From Bisbaumannia pacifica (lineage in GTDB: Bacteria > Pseudomonadota > Gammaproteobacteria > Pseudomonadales > Halomonadaceae), in assembly GCF_007989625.1 (NCBI RefSeq), contig NZ_BJUK01000019.1, positions 1-64,000 on the forward strand: a DNA stretch of 64,000 nucleotides, given 5' to 3'. Position 1 is the stretch's first letter. Every line of letters starts with the position of its first letter. The translations under genes were made by a program, and so were the position numbers. Shown one piece after another: positions 42,163-51,673 of the stretch. The notes under the pieces are model-generated. The model ran no database searches. It had not been told where the DNA came from and saw only the letters and a program-made list of their open reading frames with translations.

Positions 42163-42867
42163 TCAACGATAACATCGCGCCAGGGCCTCGGGGCTGGCGC
42201 CCAGCCAGTAGGCCAGGCGCAGCCGCCACATCAGCAGGATGGTGCGCCAGACGCCGCGGCGCTCCCAGCGCCGCCCGGAGGTGGTCACGGTCAGGCGCAG
42301 GCAGCGCGGCGCGCCGCGACGCTTGAGGCGCCGGGAGAGCTCGATATCCTCCATCAGCGGCTGATCCGGGTAGCCCCCCACGGCCTCGAAAGCCGCCCGG
42401 GTGACGAAGATCGCCTGGTCGCCGGTGGCGATGCCGGTCAGCCGCGAGCGCCGGTTCATCAGCCAGGCCACCCAGCGCAGCAACGGATGCCGCCCCTCGA
42501 TCCGCACCTCGAAGCGCCCCCACTCCCGCTTATCCAGGGCCCCCAGCAGGGCGGCGCGGCCACCCTCGGGGAGGCGGGTATCGGCATGCAGGAAGAGCAA
42601 CCTGGGCGCCGTGGCCACCGCGGCGCCGGCGTTCATCTGGGCGGCACGGCCCCGGGGCGACGCGATCAGGGTCGCCCCACCGGCCCGGGCCAGGGCCGGA
42701 CTCGCGTCCCGGCTGCCGCCATCCACCACCAGGATCTCGTCGCCGGCATCGCGGTACTCGGCCAGGGCGGCCAGCAGCCCCGGCAGGTTGTCGGCCTCGT
42801 CGAGCACCGGGATCACGATCGCCAGGGCGGGGCTCCCTGGCGTCGGACGCCCCCCGGACGGGCTCAT
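42163..42867 (-). CDS. Family 2 glycosyltransferase (TIGR04283 type)
   Basis: The 234-residue GT2 protein has the nucleotide-binding start LAIVIPVLDEADNLPGLLAAL, the DGGSRD motif, the DxD-like FLHADTRLP and the acceptor-side LMEDIELSRRLKRRG. The pattern of G-R-A-A-Q-M-N-A-G followed by LFLHADT is the TIGR04283 family, annotated elsewhere as an arsenosugar-pathway glycosyltransferase. The start follows the polA stop by one base, so the two are coupled. No arsenic or other sugar genes are near, so the true product is unknown. Confidence 0.85.
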   Translation of the reverse strand: MSPSGGRPTPGSPALAIVIPVLDEADNLPGLLAALAEYRDAGDEILVVDGGSRDASPALARAGGATLIASPRGRAAQMNAGAAVATAPRLLFLHADTRLPEGGRAALLGALDKREWGRFEVRIEGRHPLLRWVAWLMNRRSRLTGIATGDQAIFVTRAAFEAVGGYPDQPLMEDIELSRRLKRRGAPRCLRLTVTTSGRRWERRGVWRTILLMWRLRLAYWLGASPEALARCYR

Positions 42868-42868
42868 C

Positions 42869-45631
42869 CTAGTGGGCCTCGTCCCAGTTGGCGCCGCTCT
42901 CGGCCTCGACGATCAGCGGCACGCGCAGCTCGGCGGCATCGGTCATGCGCGCCTTCACCGCCTCGATAAAGTCGTCCACCTGGGCCTCGGCCACCTCGAA
43001 GACCAGTTCGTCGTGGACCTGCATCACCATCCAGGCGTCGACGTCCTCGGCCTGCCGCAGCCAGGCGTCGACCTCGATCATGGCGCGCTTGATGATATCC
43101 GCGGCGGTGCCCTGCATGGGGGCATTGATGGCGGTGCGCTCGGCGCCCTGGCGGCGGGCGCGGTTCTGGGCATGGATCTCCGGCAGGTAGAGGCGCCGGC
43201 CGAAGACGGTCTCCACATAGCCGTCCTCGGCGGCCTGGGCGCGGATGCGCTCCATATAGCGGGCCACCCCGGGGTAGCGGTCGAAGTAGCGGTCGATATA
43301 GGTCTGCGCCTGATTGCGCTCCAGGTGCAGCTGCCGCGACAGCCCCCAGGCGCTCATGCCGTAGATTAGACCGAAGTTGATCGCCTTGGCGCTGCGCCGC
43401 TGGTCCGGGGAGACCTTGTCCAACGGTACCCCGAAGACCTCGGCGGCGGTGGCGGCATGGATATCGCGCCCCTCGGCGAAGGCACTCAACAGCCCCGGGT
43501 CCTCGGAGAGGTGCGCCATGATGCGCAGCTCGATCTGCGAGTAGTCGGCGGCGACGATGCGGTAGCCGGGACGCGCCACGAAGGCCTGGCGGATCTTGCG
43601 CCCCTCCTCGGTGCGGATAGGGATGTTCTGCAGGTTGGGGTCACTGGAAGAGAGCCGCCCGGTGGCGGTGACCGCCTGGTGATAGCTGGTATGCAGCCGC
43701 CCGGTAGCCTTGTTGACCAGCCGCGGCAGCTTGTCGGTGTAGGTGGAGCGCAGCTTGGCCAGGCCGCGGTGCTCCATGATCACCTTGGGCAGCGGGTAGT
43801 CCAGCGCCAGCTCCTCGAGCACCGCCTCGGCGGTGGAGGGCGCCCCCTTGGGGGTCTTCTTGAGCACCGGGATCTTCTGCTCCTCGAAGAGGATCTGGCC
43901 CAGTTGCTTGGGCGAACTCAGGTTGAACTCGCGGCCGGCGAGTTCATAGGCCTCGGCCTCCAGGGCCTGGATGCGCGTCGCCAGTTCCTGGCTCTGCTCG
44001 TGCAGGCGCTGGGCATCCAGGGCCACGCCATGGCGCTCCATGCATGACAGCACCGGGATCAAGGGCCGCTCCAGCGTATCGAGCACCTCGGCCAGGCGCC
44101 CCTCCCCTTCCAGGCGCGGGCGCAGGGTCTGGTGCAGGCGCAGGGTAATGTCCACGTCCTCGCAGGCATAAGGCGCCGCCTGCTCCAGGGCGATCTGGTT
44201 GAAGGTCAGCTGCTTGGCGCCCTTGCCGGCGATCTCCTCGAAGGAGGTGGTCTTCTCGCCCAGGTACTTCAGCGCCAGGGAGTCCATATCGTGGCGGGTG
44301 GCGGTGGAGTCCAGTACATAGGACTCCAGCATGGTGTCGGTCAGCGGCCCCACCACGCGGATCTCGTAGTTGGCCAGCACCGAGATATCGTATTTGAGGT
44401 TCTGGCCGATCTTGCCCTTGGCGGGGTCTTCCCAGAGCGGCTTGAGGGCCTCGAGCACCGCCTGGCGGTCGAGCTGGACCGGGGCGTCCAGGTAGTCGTG
44501 AGCCAGGGGGATATAGGCCGCCTCGCCGGCTTCCAGCGCCAGCCCCACGCCGACGATCTCCGCCTGCATATAGTCGAGGCTGGTGGTCTCCAGGTCGAAA
44601 CAGAAGGCCTCGGCGGCCTCGAGGCGCGCCAGCCAGGCGTCGAAATCGGCCTGCTCGAGGACCACGCTGTCCCGGCGCTGGGCGCTCGTCGAGGACGCCT
44701 CGCCCTCCGCCGCGGCCGAGGTGCCCGTGGCCACGTCATCGACGCCCTCGTCCTTGCCCTCGAGCAGCTCCGCCAGCCAGGTCTTGAACTCCAGCTCCCG
44801 GTAGAGTTCCACCAGGCGCTCCCGATCCGGGTGGGCGATATCCAGGTCGTCGAGCCCTACCGGCAGCTCGCAGTCGGTCTTGATGGTGGCCAGTTGGTAG
44901 GAGAGGAAGGCCTGGTCGCGATTCGCCTCGAGCTTCTTGGGCAGGGTCTTGGCGCCGCGAAAGCCCAGGCCGGTGACCCGATCGAGATCGGCGTAGATCG
45001 CCTCCAGGCCGCCGCCCATGCCCTGCAAGAGGCCGAGGGCAGTCTTCTCGCCGACCCCGGGCACGCCGGGGATGTTATCCACCTTGTCGCCCATCAGGGC
45101 CAGGAAGTCGATGATCAGCGACGGCGGCAGGCCGAACTTCTCCTCAACCCCGGCCTCGTCGAGGGTCTCGCCCTTCATGGTATTGACCAGGGTGATATGC
45201 CGATTGACCAGTTGGGCCATGTCCTTGTCGCCGGTGGAGATCACCGCGTCGCGGCCGGCCTCGGTGGCATGGCGAGCCAGGGTGCCGATGACGTCGTCCG
45301 CTTCGACCCCCTCGATGCACAGCAGCGGCAGTCCCAGGGCGCGGATGCAGTCGTGAAGCGGCGCCACCTGGGCGCGCAGGTCATCGGGCATGGGCGGGCG
45401 CTGGGCCTTGTACTCGGCGTAGAGGTCGTCGCGGAAGGTCTTGCCCTTGGCATCGAAGACCACCGCCATGGGGCTGTCCGGGTACTCCTTGATCAGGCTC
45501 TTGAGCATATTGAGCACGCCCTTGACCGCGCCGCTGGGCTGCCCCTTGGAGGTGGTCAGGGGCGGCAGGGCATGGAAGGCACGGTAGAGGTAGGAGGAAC
45601 CGTCGACGAGAACGATGGGGGGCTTGGCCAT
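42869..45631 (-). CDS. polA: DNA polymerase I
   Basis: This 920-residue enzyme has the three usual domains: 5'-3' exonuclease (residues about 1-290, with [19 protein letters not shown] and [11 protein letters not shown]), 3'-5' exonuclease (about 330-515, with the catalytic [10 protein letters not shown]) and polymerase (about 530-920, motif [18 protein letters not shown], motif [16 protein letters not shown], motif [12 protein letters not shown]). All key acidic residues are present, so proofreading should be intact. The ATG at 45631 begins [17 protein letters not shown], as in the family. It fills Okazaki gaps and excision-repair tracts. Confidence 0.98.
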   Translation of the reverse strand: MAKPPIVLVDGSSYLYRAFHALPPLTTSKGQPSGAVKGVLNMLKSLIKEYPDSPMAVVFDAKGKTFRDDLYAEYKAQRPPMPDDLRAQVAPLHDCIRALGLPLLCIEGVEADDVIGTLARHATEAGRDAVISTGDKDMAQLVNRHITLVNTMKGETLDEAGVEEKFGLPPSLIIDFLALMGDKVDNIPGVPGVGEKTALGLLQGMGGGLEAIYADLDRVTGLGFRGAKTLPKKLEANRDQAFLSYQLATIKTDCELPVGLDDLDIAHPDRERLVELYRELEFKTWLAELLEGKDEGVDDVATGTSAAAEGEASSTSAQRRDSVVLEQADFDAWLARLEAAEAFCFDLETTSLDYMQAEIVGVGLALEAGEAAYIPLAHDYLDAPVQLDRQAVLEALKPLWEDPAKGKIGQNLKYDISVLANYEIRVVGPLTDTMLESYVLDSTATRHDMDSLALKYLGEKTTSFEEIAGKGAKQLTFNQIALEQAAPYACEDVDITLRLHQTLRPRLEGEGRLAEVLDTLERPLIPVLSCMERHGVALDAQRLHEQSQELATRIQALEAEAYELAGREFNLSSPKQLGQILFEEQKIPVLKKTPKGAPSTAEAVLEELALDYPLPKVIMEHRGLAKLRSTYTDKLPRLVNKATGRLHTSYHQAVTATGRLSSSDPNLQNIPIRTEEGRKIRQAFVARPGYRIVAADYSQIELRIMAHLSEDPGLLSAFAEGRDIHAATAAEVFGVPLDKVSPDQRRSAKAINFGLIYGMSAWGLSRQLHLERNQAQTYIDRYFDRYPGVARYMERIRAQAAEDGYVETVFGRRLYLPEIHAQNRARRQGAERTAINAPMQGTAADIIKRAMIEVDAWLRQAEDVDAWMVMQVHDELVFEVAEAQVDDFIEAVKARMTDAAELRVPLIVEAESGANWDEAH

Positions 45632-45784
45632 GATCGGAGTATCCAGTTGCGGCGGCAATATCGTGGGCCCATGATACGCAGCGGCGGCGGCCGCGTCAGG
45701 CCGTGACGCCGTCGCATGGGGAATTCCCCCGGCGGGACCGGGGTCCTATACTACGAATGGCGTTTCTTAACCTCGGAGGTCGTT

Positions 45785-46051
45785 ATGCCATCGCTCCGCC
45801 CGCTCCTCGCCCTGGGGCTCGCCGCCTTTCTCGCCTCGGGCAGCGTCACGGCCCAGACGCCGCAGGTTACCGAGCGCCAGGAGGCCCAGCGCACGGTTCG
45901 CGAATACCGCCTCAACGGCCAGCTCTACGCCATCGAGGTGCGCCCCGCCCAGGGCGAGCGCTACTTCCTGGTGGACCGCAACGGCGACGGCAATTTCCAG
46001 CGTCAGGCCGGCAACGGCGTGGAGATCCCCGCCTGGGTACAGGAGCGTTAA
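45785..46051 (+). CDS. DUF2782 family small exported protein
   Basis: The 88-residue protein has a signal peptide (MPSLRPLLALGLAAFLASGS) and a compact domain with VREYRLNGQLYAIEVRPAQG and YFLVDRNGDGNF, the DUF2782 pattern. In many gammaproteobacteria this gene sits between polA and thrB, exactly as here. Function is unknown. GGAGG lies 7 bases before the ATG at 45785. Confidence 0.88.
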   Translation: MPSLRPLLALGLAAFLASGSVTAQTPQVTERQEAQRTVREYRLNGQLYAIEVRPAQGERYFLVDRNGDGNFQRQAGNGVEIPAWVQER

Positions 46052-46126
46052 GGGCCGCTCAAGCGGGGATGCATCACCCGGGCAAGCGAGTACAATAGGC
46101 GGCCTGATAATCCGGGCGAGAGACTC

Positions 46127-47089
46127 ATGGCCGTATTCACCCCGCTGAGCGAGACTCAGGTCGCAGACTTTCTGGAACGCTTCGATGCCGGCACCCTGAC
46201 CCGACTCGAGGGCGTGGCCGGCGGCACCGAGAACACCACCTACTTCGTCACCACGGATCGCCGTGAGCTGGTGCTGACCCTCTTCGAGCAGGGCGAGCAC
46301 GAGGAGTTGCCCTTCTTCGTCGAGCTGCTCGACTACCTGGACGAGCACCGCCTGCCGGTCCCGGGCCCCCTGCACGACCGTGACGGCACGGCCCTGCAGA
46401 GCCTGGCCGGCAAGCCGGCGCTGCTCTTCCCGCGCCTGCCGGGCAAGCATCCCAAGGACCCGAACCTGGCCCAGTGCCGGGCCCTGGGCGATGCCCTGGG
46501 GCGCCTGCATGCGGTCTCCCGCCACTTCCCGGGGCACCGTCCCAATCCCCGCGACCTGAACTGGCTGGTGGCCATGCACCACCGGGTGCTGGTCTATCTG
46601 TCGCCGGAAGACCAGGCGCTGATGAAGGACGAGGTGGAGACCTACCAGGGCGTCTTCGGTGATGCCTCGCGCCTGCCCCAGGGCGCCCTCCACGGCGACC
46701 TCTTCCGCGACAACACCCTCTTCGAGGGGGATCGCCTGGGCGGGCTGATCGACTTCTACAACGGCTGCACCGGCGACCTGCTCTTCGACCTGGCCATCGT
46801 CATCAACGACTGGGCCTGCGACGCCCAGGGTCGCCTGGACGCGGACCGCTACGAGGCGCTGCTCGGCGCCTACCAGGCCCGACGCCCGCTCAGCGACGAG
46901 GAACGCAAGGTGTGGCCGATGATGCTGCGCCTCACCGCCCTGCGCTACTGGCTGTCGCGGCTACTGGTGGTCTATGTGGACCCGCCGGCCCACGACCTGA
47001 CGCCCCATGATCCGCAACAGTTCCGTAGCATCCTGCTGGAGCGTCTCCAGCACGGCGCCCTACCCTTGCCCGAACGGAGCCAGCCATGA
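46127..47089 (+). CDS. thrB: Homoserine kinase (ThrB, aminoglycoside-kinase fold)
   Basis: This 320-residue enzyme phosphorylates homoserine in threonine synthesis. It is the Pseudomonas-type kinase of the APH fold, not the GHMP type: MAVFTPLSETQVADFLERFD at the start, the catalytic loop LHGDLFRDNTLFEG and the metal-binding GLIDFYNGCTGDLLFDLA. Length equals the family norm. The last 4 bp overlap speA (ATGA), so the two are probably translated together, though their pathways differ. Confidence 0.95.
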   Translation: MAVFTPLSETQVADFLERFDAGTLTRLEGVAGGTENTTYFVTTDRRELVLTLFEQGEHEELPFFVELLDYLDEHRLPVPGPLHDRDGTALQSLAGKPALLFPRLPGKHPKDPNLAQCRALGDALGRLHAVSRHFPGHRPNPRDLNWLVAMHHRVLVYLSPEDQALMKDEVETYQGVFGDASRLPQGALHGDLFRDNTLFEGDRLGGLIDFYNGCTGDLLFDLAIVINDWACDAQGRLDADRYEALLGAYQARRPLSDEERKVWPMMLRLTALRYWLSRLLVVYVDPPAHDLTPHDPQQFRSILLERLQHGALPLPERSQP

Positions 47090-48987
47090 CCTCACCCGCC
47101 GCCAAGGCGCGCCGCACCTACAATATCGACCAGTGGGGCAGCGGCTATTTCGATGTGGACGATAGCGGCCAGGCCCTGGTCCGCCCCCTGGGCAGCGAGA
47201 TCGAGGGCCCGGCCCTGCCGCTGCGCGGCCTGGTGAGCCAGCTGCGCGAGGCGGGCCTGCGCCTGCCGGTGCTGGTGCGCTTCACCGATATCCTGCATGA
47301 CCGGGTCGAGCAGCTCTGCGCCGCCTTCGACCTGGCCATGCGCGAAGAGCAGTACGACGGCGGCTATACCGCCGTCTACCCGATCAAGGTCAACCAGCAG
47401 CGCCGGGTGGTGGAGGAGATCCTCGCCACCCAGGAACGCGGCCACGGCCGGGTCGGCCTGGAGGCGGGCAGCAAGCCGGAGCTGCTGGCGGTGCTGGCGC
47501 TGTCCGGCGACGGCTCCTCGCTGATCGTCTGCAACGGCTACAAGGATCGCGAGTACGTGCGTCTGGCGCTGATGGGCGAGAAGCTCGGCCATCGGGTCTA
47601 TCTGGTGGTGGAGAAGTTCTCCGAGCTGGATATCATCCTCGAGGAGGCCGAGCGCCTGAACGTCAAGCCGCGCATTGGCCTGCGCGCGCGCCTCGCCTCG
47701 GTGGGGCGCGGCAAGTGGCAGGACACCGGTGGCGAGAAGTCCAAGTTCGGCCTCACCGCCAGCCAGGTGCTGGGCGTGGTGGAGCGCCTGGAGCGGAGCG
47801 ACGCCCTGGCCAGCCTGCAGCTGGTGCACTTCCACCTGGGCTCGCAGATCGCCAATATTCGCGATATCCAGCGCGGCCTGCGCGAATGTGCGCGCTTCTA
47901 CCAGAGCCTGCGGGAGCTGGGCGCCCCGGTGGATACCGTGGACGTGGGCGGCGGCCTGGGCATCGACTACGAGGGCACCCGCTCGCGCAGCGAGTTCTCC
48001 ATCAACTACTCGATGCGCGAGTACGCCAGCAACGTGGTCTGGGCCTTCCGCCAGGCCTGCGAGGACCAGGGGCTGCCCCACCCCCACCTGATCAGCGAGT
48101 CGGGGCGCGCCCTGACCGCCCACCACGCGGTGCTGATCGCCGACGTGATCGGCGAGGAGCGCACCCCCACCCGGGCGCCGGAGGCGAGGGTCGAGGGCGA
48201 CCCCCAGGTGGACGAGCTGCGCCGGGTGCATGATCGCCTGGAGGCGATGCGCGAGCCCCGCGGCCTGGTCGAGGCCTACCATGACCTGGTGCAGGCCATC
48301 GGCGAGCTGCAGGACCGCTTCGTGATGGGCCTGGCCGGCATCGAGGCCCGGGCCGAGGGGGAGGCGGTCTACTTCGCCGCCTGCGAGCGCCTGCGCGAGC
48401 GCCTCAACACCCGTAACCGCGCCCACCGGGAGATCCTCGACGAGCTGGCAGAGAAACTCGCCGACAAGCTGTTCGTCAACTTCTCGCTGTTCCAGTCGGT
48501 GCCCGACGTCTGGGGCATCCGCCAGATCTTCCCGGTGCTGCCGCTGAGCGGCCTGGATCGCGAGCCGACCCGCCGCGCCGTGGTTCAGGACATCACCTGC
48601 GACAGCGACGGCCGCATCGACAACTACGTCGACGGCGAGGGGGTGGAGACCACCCTGCCGCTGCCGGAGTGGGCCGACGACGAGGAGAAGCTGCTGGGCT
48701 TCTTCCTGGTGGGGGCCTACCAGGAGATCCTCGGCGACCTGCACAACCTCTTCGGCGACACCGACTCGGTGGACGCCGCCCTGGACGCCGATGGCAACTG
48801 GGTGCTCTCCGAGGCGATCCACGGCGATACCGTGGCCCAGGTGCTGCGCCACGTGAACTTCGATACCGAGGTGCTGCGTCGTCACCTGGCCGGCCAGCTG
48901 GCGGCCAGCGGCCTGGAGGCCGTCGAACGGGAGGCCTTCCTGGAGGACCTCTCGGCGGGGCTGGAGGGCTACACCTACCTAGAGTAG
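47086..48987 (+). CDS. speA: Biosynthetic arginine decarboxylase
   Basis: The 633-residue PLP enzyme decarboxylates arginine to agmatine, the first step of putrescine synthesis by this route. It is an alanine-racemase-fold group IV decarboxylase: the PLP lysine is in TAVYPIKVNQQRRVVEEI, the phosphate-binding glycines in VDTVDVGGGLGIDYEG, and HLISESGRALTAHHAVL is the second active-site strand. Length is typical. A strong terminator (49012-49044) follows. It overlaps thrB by 4 bp. Confidence 0.97.
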   Translation: MTSPAAKARRTYNIDQWGSGYFDVDDSGQALVRPLGSEIEGPALPLRGLVSQLREAGLRLPVLVRFTDILHDRVEQLCAAFDLAMREEQYDGGYTAVYPIKVNQQRRVVEEILATQERGHGRVGLEAGSKPELLAVLALSGDGSSLIVCNGYKDREYVRLALMGEKLGHRVYLVVEKFSELDIILEEAERLNVKPRIGLRARLASVGRGKWQDTGGEKSKFGLTASQVLGVVERLERSDALASLQLVHFHLGSQIANIRDIQRGLRECARFYQSLRELGAPVDTVDVGGGLGIDYEGTRSRSEFSINYSMREYASNVVWAFRQACEDQGLPHPHLISESGRALTAHHAVLIADVIGEERTPTRAPEARVEGDPQVDELRRVHDRLEAMREPRGLVEAYHDLVQAIGELQDRFVMGLAGIEARAEGEAVYFAACERLRERLNTRNRAHREILDELAEKLADKLFVNFSLFQSVPDVWGIRQIFPVLPLSGLDREPTRRAVVQDITCDSDGRIDNYVDGEGVETTLPLPEWADDEEKLLGFFLVGAYQEILGDLHNLFGDTDSVDAALDADGNWVLSEAIHGDTVAQVLRHVNFDTEVLRRHLAGQLAASGLEAVEREAFLEDLSAGLEGYTYLE

Positions 48988-49011
48988 GCCCTTCACCCAG
49001 CCCGAACGACG

Positions 49012-49044
49012 GAGGCCCCGCAGCAGCGCTGCGGGGCCTCTTTT
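49012..49044 (+). terminator. Terminator after speA
   Basis: GAGGCCCCGCAGC pairs perfectly with GCTGCGGGGCCTC around AGC and is followed by TTTT. It closes the thrB-speA transcript before the convergent FAH gene. Confidence 0.92.
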
Positions 49045-49059
49045 GCTATAAGACCAAAC

Positions 49060-49725
49060 CTAGTCGACGACCCGGGTCACCACTTCCAGGCCGCCGGTCA
49101 GGGTAAAGTGCAGCTCGCTGCCACGGGGCAGCTCGCCGACCCCGGCGGGGGTACCGGTGATCACCACGTCCCCCGGCTCCAGGGTGAAGTGGCGGGAGAT
49201 CTCGGCCAGCAGGGTGGCCACCGGGAAGATCATGTCGGCGCCCTCGCCATACTGGCGACGCTCGCCGTCGATATCCAGGCTGAAGGTCAGGGCGCTCCAG
49301 TTGGGCACCCGCTCCAGGCGCAGGAAGTTCGACAGCGGGCAGGCCCCGTCGAAGGCCTTGGCGACCTCCCAGGGGTGGCCCTTCTCCTTGAGCCGCGACT
49401 GGACGTCGCGCAGGGTGAGATCCAGGGCCAGGCCGATCCCCACCACGCCGCGCTCCGCCTCGGCGGCGGTGGCCTCGCTCAGGGTCTCGCCGATCAGCAG
49501 CGCCAGCTCGGTCTCGAAGTGCACCTCGCCCCGCGAGAAGGGGGCATCGATGGGCTCGTCCAGGGCCACGGCGCTGGTGGCCGGCTTCATGAACAGCAGC
49601 GGCTCGCTGGGCACCGGGTTGTCCAGTTCCTTGGCATGGTCGACGTAGTTGCGGCCGACGCAGACGATCTTGCCGAGCGCCTGGGTAAAGTCCTGGCCAT
49701 CGGTGAAGCGGGGTACGAAGCGCAT
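49060..49725 (-). CDS. Fumarylacetoacetate hydrolase family protein (YcgM-like)
   Basis: The 221-residue single-domain FAH protein has the conserved KIVCVGRNYVDHAKELDN, the metal-ligand E-x-E pair in GEVHFETELALLIGE, the GLALDLTLRDVQSRLKEKG helix and the C-terminal EPGDVVITGTPAGVG. Such small members act on oxaloacetate, acylpyruvates or keto-enol acids. The ATG at 49725 has AGGAG 5 bases upstream and starts at MRFVPRFTDG; an in-frame extension to 49800 is unlikely. It stands alone. Confidence 0.9.
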   Translation of the reverse strand: MRFVPRFTDGQDFTQALGKIVCVGRNYVDHAKELDNPVPSEPLLFMKPATSAVALDEPIDAPFSRGEVHFETELALLIGETLSEATAAEAERGVVGIGLALDLTLRDVQSRLKEKGHPWEVAKAFDGACPLSNFLRLERVPNWSALTFSLDIDGERRQYGEGADMIFPVATLLAEISRHFTLEPGDVVITGTPAGVGELPRGSELHFTLTGGLEVVTRVVD

Positions 49726-49821
49726 GGGGTCTCCTGAGCAGGCAGCGGCGGCGCCGAGGCGCCGCGGGATTGACCACAGTCTACCCGATTCCGGCGCCAC
49801 CGGGAGGCCGGCCGACGCCCC

Positions 49822-50757
49822 TCAGGGCGACCAGCCGGATCCCGGGCGATGGGCCAGGAAGTCGGGGCGTGCCGCCTTGGCCGCATAGGGGGCCACGCAG
49901 GCGTTGTCGCGACGATTGAAGACGAAGAAGACGTTGCTGCGCGGGTCCGGCGACATATTGGCATTGGAGCCATGCAGCACATTGCAGTCGAATAGCAGCA
50001 GGCCACCGGCGGCCCCGGTGGGCGCCTCGATGCCGCCACGCCGAATCAACTCGCTCAGGGCCTCGCGCCCCGGCACGCCGAAGCGCTGCCGCTTGAGGGA
50101 CTGCTTGTGGTGGGCCTCCGGGGTCTCCCCCAGGCAAGGCACGAAGACCCGATGGGAGCCGGGGATCAGCATCAGCGGGCCGTTGAAGGCATGGTTCTCG
50201 GTCAGGACGATGGAGGCGCTGACCGCATGCATCGCCGGCATGCCATCCTCGGCATGCCAGGTCTCGAAGTCGGAGTGCCAGGCGAAGCCCTGGCCCTCGA
50301 AGCCCGGCTTGTAGTTGATCCGCGACTGATGCACATAGGACTCGCCGCCGAGGATCTGTGCCACCCGTCGAGTGAGGCGCGGATCCTCGGCCAGGCGCCG
50401 CAGGCGCTCGGAGAGGCAATGCACCGCGAACAGCGAGCGGATCTCCTGGCTGTGCGGCTCGGTGACGGCGAACTCCTCGCCGCGGAAGTCGTCCCGATCC
50501 AGCAGGGCGGCCAGCTCTTCGCGCAGTGCCTCGATCTCCTCGGCATCGAGGAAGTCGGGCTCGAAGAGAAAGCCCTTGTCCTCGAACTCGTCGAGCTGGG
50601 TCGCGTCCAGGGGGCCGTCCAGGTCACGCCCCTTGACCACCGCCTCCTGGCGCTTTAGCCAGGGCATGTCGAGGGGCCGCGCCAGGCGGGTGGGGTAGGG
50701 GTCCTGGTGCTGGTTCAGTGGGGCGTTAGCGGTACGGGATGCGGTCTGTACTGACAT
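49822..50757 (-). CDS. ectD: Ectoine hydroxylase
   Basis: The 311-residue Fe(II)/2-oxoglutarate dioxygenase converts ectoine to 5-hydroxyectoine, a compatible solute for heat and salt stress. The EctD signature FAWHSDFETWHAEDGMPAMH holds the His and Asp iron ligands, and the distal ligand His is in DCNVLHGSNANMSP. GSHRVFVPCLGETPEAHH is also typical. The ATG at 50757 has GGAGG 8 bases upstream. The ectABC genes are not in the window, so this is a detached ectD copy, common in Halomonas. Regulation by salt is expected but no clear promoter could be assigned. Confidence 0.96.
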   Translation of the reverse strand: MSVQTASRTANAPLNQHQDPYPTRLARPLDMPWLKRQEAVVKGRDLDGPLDATQLDEFEDKGFLFEPDFLDAEEIEALREELAALLDRDDFRGEEFAVTEPHSQEIRSLFAVHCLSERLRRLAEDPRLTRRVAQILGGESYVHQSRINYKPGFEGQGFAWHSDFETWHAEDGMPAMHAVSASIVLTENHAFNGPLMLIPGSHRVFVPCLGETPEAHHKQSLKRQRFGVPGREALSELIRRGGIEAPTGAAGGLLLFDCNVLHGSNANMSPDPRSNVFFVFNRRDNACVAPYAAKAARPDFLAHRPGSGWSP

Positions 50758-50948
50758 CCAAATCACCTCCAGAGGCTTGTGATCGGGGTCTCAGGTTCAG
50801 TCCGGCAGTACGGTGAAGTGCCGAGAGTGCGCCGGCGATCCGCGGCGCCGCGTTATCGAGGTAAGGGCGCCGGAAGCGGCTTTCAAGTTCGCCCGGGCGG
50901 GCGGCGCGTGCCCTGTGGGCAAGGCGTCGACGTTTTGTCGACAAGCAC

Positions 50949-50971
50949 AAAAAAGCCGCCTCGTGGGCGAC
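50949..50971 (-). terminator. Terminator of the tRNA operon
   Basis: On the minus strand GTCGCC pairs with GGCGGC (one T-G) around CACGA and is followed by six T residues. It lies 43 bp past the tRNA-Thr gene. Confidence 0.8.
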
Positions 50972-51013
50972 TCTCCTGATGTGCATAAGGTCTTGATGGG
51001 ATTGCAATGTCGT

Positions 51014-51089
<76 letters not shown>

Positions 51090-51150
51090 GTGGGCACTGC
51101 CTTGCAACCCTGCACCTTACACACGGTGCTACGAGAAACTGGGTTGGCGA

Positions 51151-51225
51151 TGGCTGGGGTAGCAGGATTCGAACCTGCGCATGCCGATACCAAAAACCGG
51201 TGCCTTACCACTTGGCGATACCCCA
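51151..51225 (-). tRNA. tRNA-Gln (TTG)
   Basis: The 75-nt gene begins TGGGGTATCGCCAAG, as in E. coli tRNA-Gln, has TTG at the anticodon inside a TTTTGGT loop and ends with an encoded CCA. It is the middle gene of the operon. Confidence 0.97.
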
Positions 51226-51231
51226 GCAGTG

Positions 51232-51307
51232 TGGTGGCCAGAGAGGGAATCGAACCCCCGACACGGGGATTTTCAATCCCCTGCTCTACCGACTGAGCTA
51301 TCTGGCC
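51232..51307 (-). tRNA. tRNA-Phe (GAA)
   Basis: The 76-nt gene starts GGCCAGATAGCTCAG, has the GAA anticodon in TTGAAAA and ends in an encoded CCA. It is the first tRNA of the operon; only six bases separate it from tRNA-Gln. Confidence 0.97.
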
Positions 51308-51324
51308 CCTGCCAACGGAGACGT

Positions 51325-51353
51325 ATTTAACTAGAAAGCTTTCTCCCGGTCAA
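51325..51353 (-). promoter_or_regulatory. Promoter of the tRNA-Phe-Gln-Thr operon
   Basis: TTGACC (-35) and TTAAAT (-10) are separated by exactly 17 bp, and the -10 lies 17 bp before tRNA-Phe. The spacer contains the 12-bp perfect palindrome AGAAAGCTTTCT (51333-51344). Confidence 0.8.
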
Positions 51354-51380
51354 GCCTTTTTCTTTCAAAACCTTGGCGGC

Positions 51381-51653
51381 CTAGTTCGAGGGGGGCACAT
51401 AGCCCTCCGCCTGGTCGGTATCGCGGTTGTCCAGGAAGCGCTCGAGCTGCTCCATCAGGTAGGCCCGCGCCTCCGGGTCGAGCATATTGAGGTGTTTCTC
51501 GTTGATCAGCCGGGTCTGCAGGGCCTGCCACTCCTCCCAGGCCCGCTTGGAGACGGTGGCCTGGATCTCCTGGCCCTTCTTGCCGGGCAGCGGCGGAAAG
51601 GGCAAGGCTTCCAGCTCCTGCTGGTACTTGCGGCACATCACGGTCTGGGTCAT
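51381..51653 (-). CDS. Fe(2+) trafficking protein YggX
   Basis: The 90-residue protein matches YggX, which protects Fe-S clusters from oxidative damage: MTQTVMCRKYQQELEALPFP, GKKGQEIQATVSKRAWEEWQ and LINEKHLNMLDPEARAYLME all fit the family. It follows mutY by 20 bp on the same strand. The mutY-yggX pair is conserved widely; MutY is an Fe-S enzyme, which gives the pair a clear rationale. Confidence 0.95.
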   Translation of the reverse strand: MTQTVMCRKYQQELEALPFPPLPGKKGQEIQATVSKRAWEEWQALQTRLINEKHLNMLDPEARAYLMEQLERFLDNRDTDQAEGYVPPSN

Positions 51654-51673
51654 GGGATCTCTCCTGCTTGGTG

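Noticed and set aside
45718..45729. GGGGAATTCCCC palindrome upstream of the DUF2782 gene
   Set aside because: It is a short GC-rich palindrome with no partner or matching regulator motif and may be chance in this base composition.
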